A DNA stretch of 32,115 bases, from positions 1 to 32,115 of the forward strand of contig NZ_VATA01000065.1 in NCBI RefSeq assembly GCF_005870025.1. Direction: 5' to 3'. The stretch is from Poseidonocella sp. HB161398. GTDB lineage: Bacteria > Pseudomonadota > Alphaproteobacteria > Rhodobacterales > Rhodobacteraceae. Under the pieces are notes generated by a model that saw only the letters and a program-made list of their open reading frames with translations, was not told the origin of the DNA and made no database searches. The position numbers and the translations under genes were made by a program. Each line of letters starts with the position of its first letter. The first letter of the stretch is position 1. Below are positions 29,799 to 32,115 of this stretch, in pieces.

Positions 29799-31580
29799 TC
29801 AGTGGTCGACGGCCACGCCGGCACCGCGCGGGATGCGGACGGAGGCGACCAGGTCCTGGATTTCCTGCGGCGGCTCCTCGGTGGCCCGCGACACCATGAT
29901 GGCGGTCGCGAAGTTCAAGAGCGCGCCGACGGCCCCGAAGGAGGTCGACTTGATGCCGAGGAAGAGCGGATCCGCATCGGTGAAGGAGTTGGTGTCCGGA
30001 ATGAAGAACCAGCCCTTGTGCAGGAAGATGTAGACCAGCGTCACCCCGATGCCGACCAGCATGCCGGAGACGGCGCCCTTGTCGTTGATGCGCTTCGAGA
30101 AGATGCCCATCATCAGCGCCGGGAAGATCGAGGAGGCCGCGAGGCCGAAGGCCAGTGCCACGGTCTGCGCCGCGAAGCCCGGGGGGTTGATGCCCAGGTA
30201 GGTGGCGACGGCGATCGAGACGGCCATGGCGATCCGTGCGGTCAGCAGTTCCGACTTCTCCGACATGTCCGGCGTCAGCTGGCCCTTGAAGAGGTCGTGC
30301 GAGACCGCCGAGGAGATCGCCAGCAGCAGGCCCGCTGCGGTGGAGAGCGCTGCGGCCAGGCCGCCCGCGGCCACCAGGCCGATCACCCAGCCGGGCAGGT
30401 TGGCGATTTCCGGGTTGGCGAGAACCAGGATGTCGTTGTTGATGGTCAGCTCGTTGCCCGACCAGCCCGCAGCCGCGGCCCGTTCCTGCATCTCTGCCGA
30501 CTTGTCGTTGTAGTACTGGATCTTGCCGTCGCCGTTCTTGTCGTCGAAGGCCAGCATGCCGGTTTTCGACCAGGTCTTCATCCAGTCATAGGCCGGATCG
30601 TTCTCGATCTGGTCGAGCGTCACCGACTCCGCCTGGGTGCCGTTCGGCCACATCTGGTCGGTGATGTTCATCCGCGCCATCGCGCCCACGGCCGGAGCCA
30701 CGAGGTAGAGCAGCGCGATGAAGACCAGCGCCCAGCCGGCCGACCAGCGGGCCGCGGCCACGGTCGGCACGGTGAAGAAGCGCATGATCACATGCGGCAG
30801 GCCGGCGGTGCCGATCATCAGCGAGAGCGTGAAGAGCACCAGGTTCAGCAGGTCGCCATGGCGCTCGGTATAGCTCGCGAAGCCCAGCTCGGTGACGATC
30901 TGGTCGAGGCGCGACAGCAGCGGCTCGCCCGTGGCGACATGCTCGCCGAAAAGGCCCAGCGGCGGCAGCGCGTTGCCGGTCAGCTGCAGCGAGATGAAGA
31001 TCGCCGGGATGGTGTAGGCGGTGATCAGCACGCAGTACTGCGCCACCTGCGTGTAGGTCACGCCCTTCATGCCGCCGAAGACCGCATAGGCGAAGACGAC
31101 CACGGCGCCGATCAGCAGGCCGGTGGTGTTGTCGACTTCGAGGAAGCGGCCGAAGGCCACGCCGACGCCGGTCATCTGGCCGATCACGTAGGTGATCGAG
31201 GCGATGATCAGGCAGAGCACGGCCACGAGGCGCGCGGTCTTCGAGTAGAAGCGGTCGCCGACGAATTCCGGCACGGTGAACTTGCCGAACTTGCGCAGAT
31301 AGGGCGCGAGCAGCAGCGCCAGCAGCACGTAGCCGCCGGTCCAGCCCATCAGGTAGGCCGAGTTGTCGTAGCCGACGAAGGCGATGAGACCCGCCATCGA
31401 CAGGAAGGAGGCGGCCGACATCCAGTCCGCCCCGGTGGCCATGCCGTTGACGACCGGGTGGACGCCGCGGCCGGCCGCGTAGAATTCCGACGTGGAGCCC
31501 GCCCGGGCCCAGATCGCGATGCCGATATAGAGCGCGAAGGACGCGCCCACGAACAGCAGGTTGAGAGTGAACTGATCCAT
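29799..31580 (-). CDS. Sodium/solute symporter of the acetate-permease (ActP/VC_2705-like) type
   Basis: A 593-residue membrane transporter of the SSS family with about 13 helices. Landmarks are SEFYAAGRGVHPVVNGMATGADWMS (about 31-55) at the sodium-site helix, FGGMKGVTYTQVAQYCVLI (168-186) and GTAGLPHVIMRFFTVP (257-272). It most likely imports acetate or another short carboxylate with Na+. A loop at 301-395 contains an EF-hand-like sequence, DDKNGDGKI (346-354). ATG 31580 lies 15 bases after the DUF4212 gene, the usual small partner. Pro/Gly-rich NPPGFAAQTVALAF matches the acetate-permease subgroup. Confidence 0.9.
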   Translation of the reverse strand: MDQFTLNLLFVGASFALYIGIAIWARAGSTSEFYAAGRGVHPVVNGMATGADWMSAASFLSMAGLIAFVGYDNSAYLMGWTGGYVLLALLLAPYLRKFGKFTVPEFVGDRFYSKTARLVAVLCLIIASITYVIGQMTGVGVAFGRFLEVDNTTGLLIGAVVVFAYAVFGGMKGVTYTQVAQYCVLITAYTIPAIFISLQLTGNALPPLGLFGEHVATGEPLLSRLDQIVTELGFASYTERHGDLLNLVLFTLSLMIGTAGLPHVIMRFFTVPTVAAARWSAGWALVFIALLYLVAPAVGAMARMNITDQMWPNGTQAESVTLDQIENDPAYDWMKTWSKTGMLAFDDKNGDGKIQYYNDKSAEMQERAAAAGWSGNELTINNDILVLANPEIANLPGWVIGLVAAGGLAAALSTAAGLLLAISSAVSHDLFKGQLTPDMSEKSELLTARIAMAVSIAVATYLGINPPGFAAQTVALAFGLAASSIFPALMMGIFSKRINDKGAVSGMLVGIGVTLVYIFLHKGWFFIPDTNSFTDADPLFLGIKSTSFGAVGALLNFATAIMVSRATEEPPQEIQDLVASVRIPRGAGVAVDH

Positions 31581-31595
31581 CTGTCCCCGGGTCCC

Positions 31596-31850
31596 TTACT
31601 CTTCGACGCCGTACTTGCGGTCGAGCGCGTTCATCCGCCAGGCGTAGAAGAAGATCAGCGCCAGGAAGACCAGGATCGATCCCTGCTGGGCGAACCAGAA
31701 GCCCAGATCGGTACCGCCCACGGTGATCCCCTTCAGGAGCGGCCGCAGCAGGATGCCGAAGCCGAAGGACACCAGGGCCCAGATCACTAGGCACATCTTG
31801 ATGAGACCCAGATTGGCCTCCCAGTAGTCATTGTCAGAATTGTCCGCCAT
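31596..31850 (-). CDS. DUF4212 small membrane subunit of the symporter
   Basis: An 84-residue protein with two transmembrane segments (18-38 and 52-70) and the family patterns YWEANLGLIKMCLVIWALVS and WFAQQGSILVFLALIFFYAW. DUF4212 genes routinely precede sodium/solute symporters of the acetate type, as here, and are thought to be accessory subunits. ATG 31850 follows GGGAGAG. It is the first gene of the minus-strand cluster seen in the window. Confidence 0.9.
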   Translation of the reverse strand: MADNSDNDYWEANLGLIKMCLVIWALVSFGFGILLRPLLKGITVGGTDLGFWFAQQGSILVFLALIFFYAWRMNALDRKYGVEE

Positions 31851-32115
31851 GGCGGTCTCTCCCTTGTCGATTGCTCCTTGCGGCGCCCGGCGGGGCGGCG
31901 CGTCTCCCTTGCATCGGATCGGGCGGGTGCGGCTCTTCTCTTTGGTCTTCTCGCGCCTGGCCCGCGTCGATCCGGCTCTGGCCGCGCTGCGCAGGGCGCG
32001 CAGGCGGCGCAAAGGCCGTGCCGGGCCCCCTTGGGGGCCCGCTTCGGGGCGCTTTTCGCCCCGGTCCGGTCCGCGCGTCCCGGGAGGCTCCGGCCTCCCG
32101 GGGGGCGGGGACAAT
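31851..32115. other. Leader region with three stem-loops
   Basis: No gene is seen. Three perfect inverted repeats lie at 32023-32040 (GGGCCCCC-TT-GGGGGCCC), 32046-32062 (GGGGCG-CTTTT-CGCCCC) and 32079-32102 (CCCGGGAGGC-TCCG-GCCTCCCGGG). They may be terminators of a gene beyond the window or form part of the leader of the DUF4212-symporter operon. I could not place a promoter confidently. Confidence 0.5.

Noticed and set aside
27890-31790. Plus-strand frames over 600 codons opposite the DUF294 and symporter genes
   Set aside because: They are antisense to genes with clear domains; composition is typical of GC-rich shadow frames.
1-32115. CRISPR arrays, rRNA genes, complete IS elements and riboswitches
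   Set aside because: I looked for regularly spaced direct repeats, transposase motifs with terminal inverted repeats and familiar RNA cores and saw none.

Overview
The window looks like a high-GC alphaproteobacterial chromosome, most likely Rhodobacterales/Paracoccaceae. That assignment rests on an alphaproteobacterial-type elongator tRNA-Met, GC-rich codon use, ATGA-type start/stop overlaps, and the set of recognisable families (HNH endonuclease, DxD glycosyltransferases, HAAT-type ABC operon, DUF294/DUF4212/Na+ symporter cluster). It is a judgement from gene content, not a database match.

Positions 1-3562 are the right end of an integrated genetic element that continues off the left edge. 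It carries small unknown genes, a coiled-coil LuxR-HTH regulator, an excisionase-like HTH gene, a tyrosine recombinase and, about 200 bp after it, a 55-bp copy of the 3' part of tRNA-Met (3508-3562). Three inverted repeats of form GACACC-N4-GGTG lie upstream of three of its genes and suggest a shared operator. Two identical 16-bp palindromes lie between the integrase and the att core. Positions 3563-4970 hold a terminator and a decayed reading frame but no convincing intact gene, followed by a complete tRNA-Met (4971-5047) with its own promoter.

From 5049 on, the DNA reads as ordinary chromosome. First come an orphan MalK/UgpC-type ATPase, a DgoK-like protein lacking its catalytic motifs, aldose 1-epimerase, an AlkA-type glycosylase overlapping an alpha/beta-hydrolase, and an HNH endonuclease. 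Next is a sparse stretch (10474-16743) with two DxD glycosyltransferases, small unknown genes and long gene-poor gaps. Then comes a tight ABC import operon (16909-24761): binding protein, LivG, LivF, LivH, LivM and an APC-like permease.

The standout is the LivF gene (18899-21358). A normal 238-residue LivF ATPase follows about 580 residues of Pro/Gly/Ala-rich, apparently disordered sequence built from degenerate repeats. Two repeat copies differ only at synonymous positions over 12 residues, which argues that the extension is translated and selected.

The right end (24772-31850, minus strand) is one co-directional cluster: DUF4212 small subunit, Na+/solute symporter (acetate-type), cNMP-CBS-DUF294 nucleotidyltransferase, a small membrane protein, a degenerate receiver protein, and a membrane protein fusing PAS and a dead histidine-kinase-like module to an intact DEDDh 3'-5' exonuclease. 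The arrangement suggests solute uptake coupled to an unconventional signalling/nuclease module.
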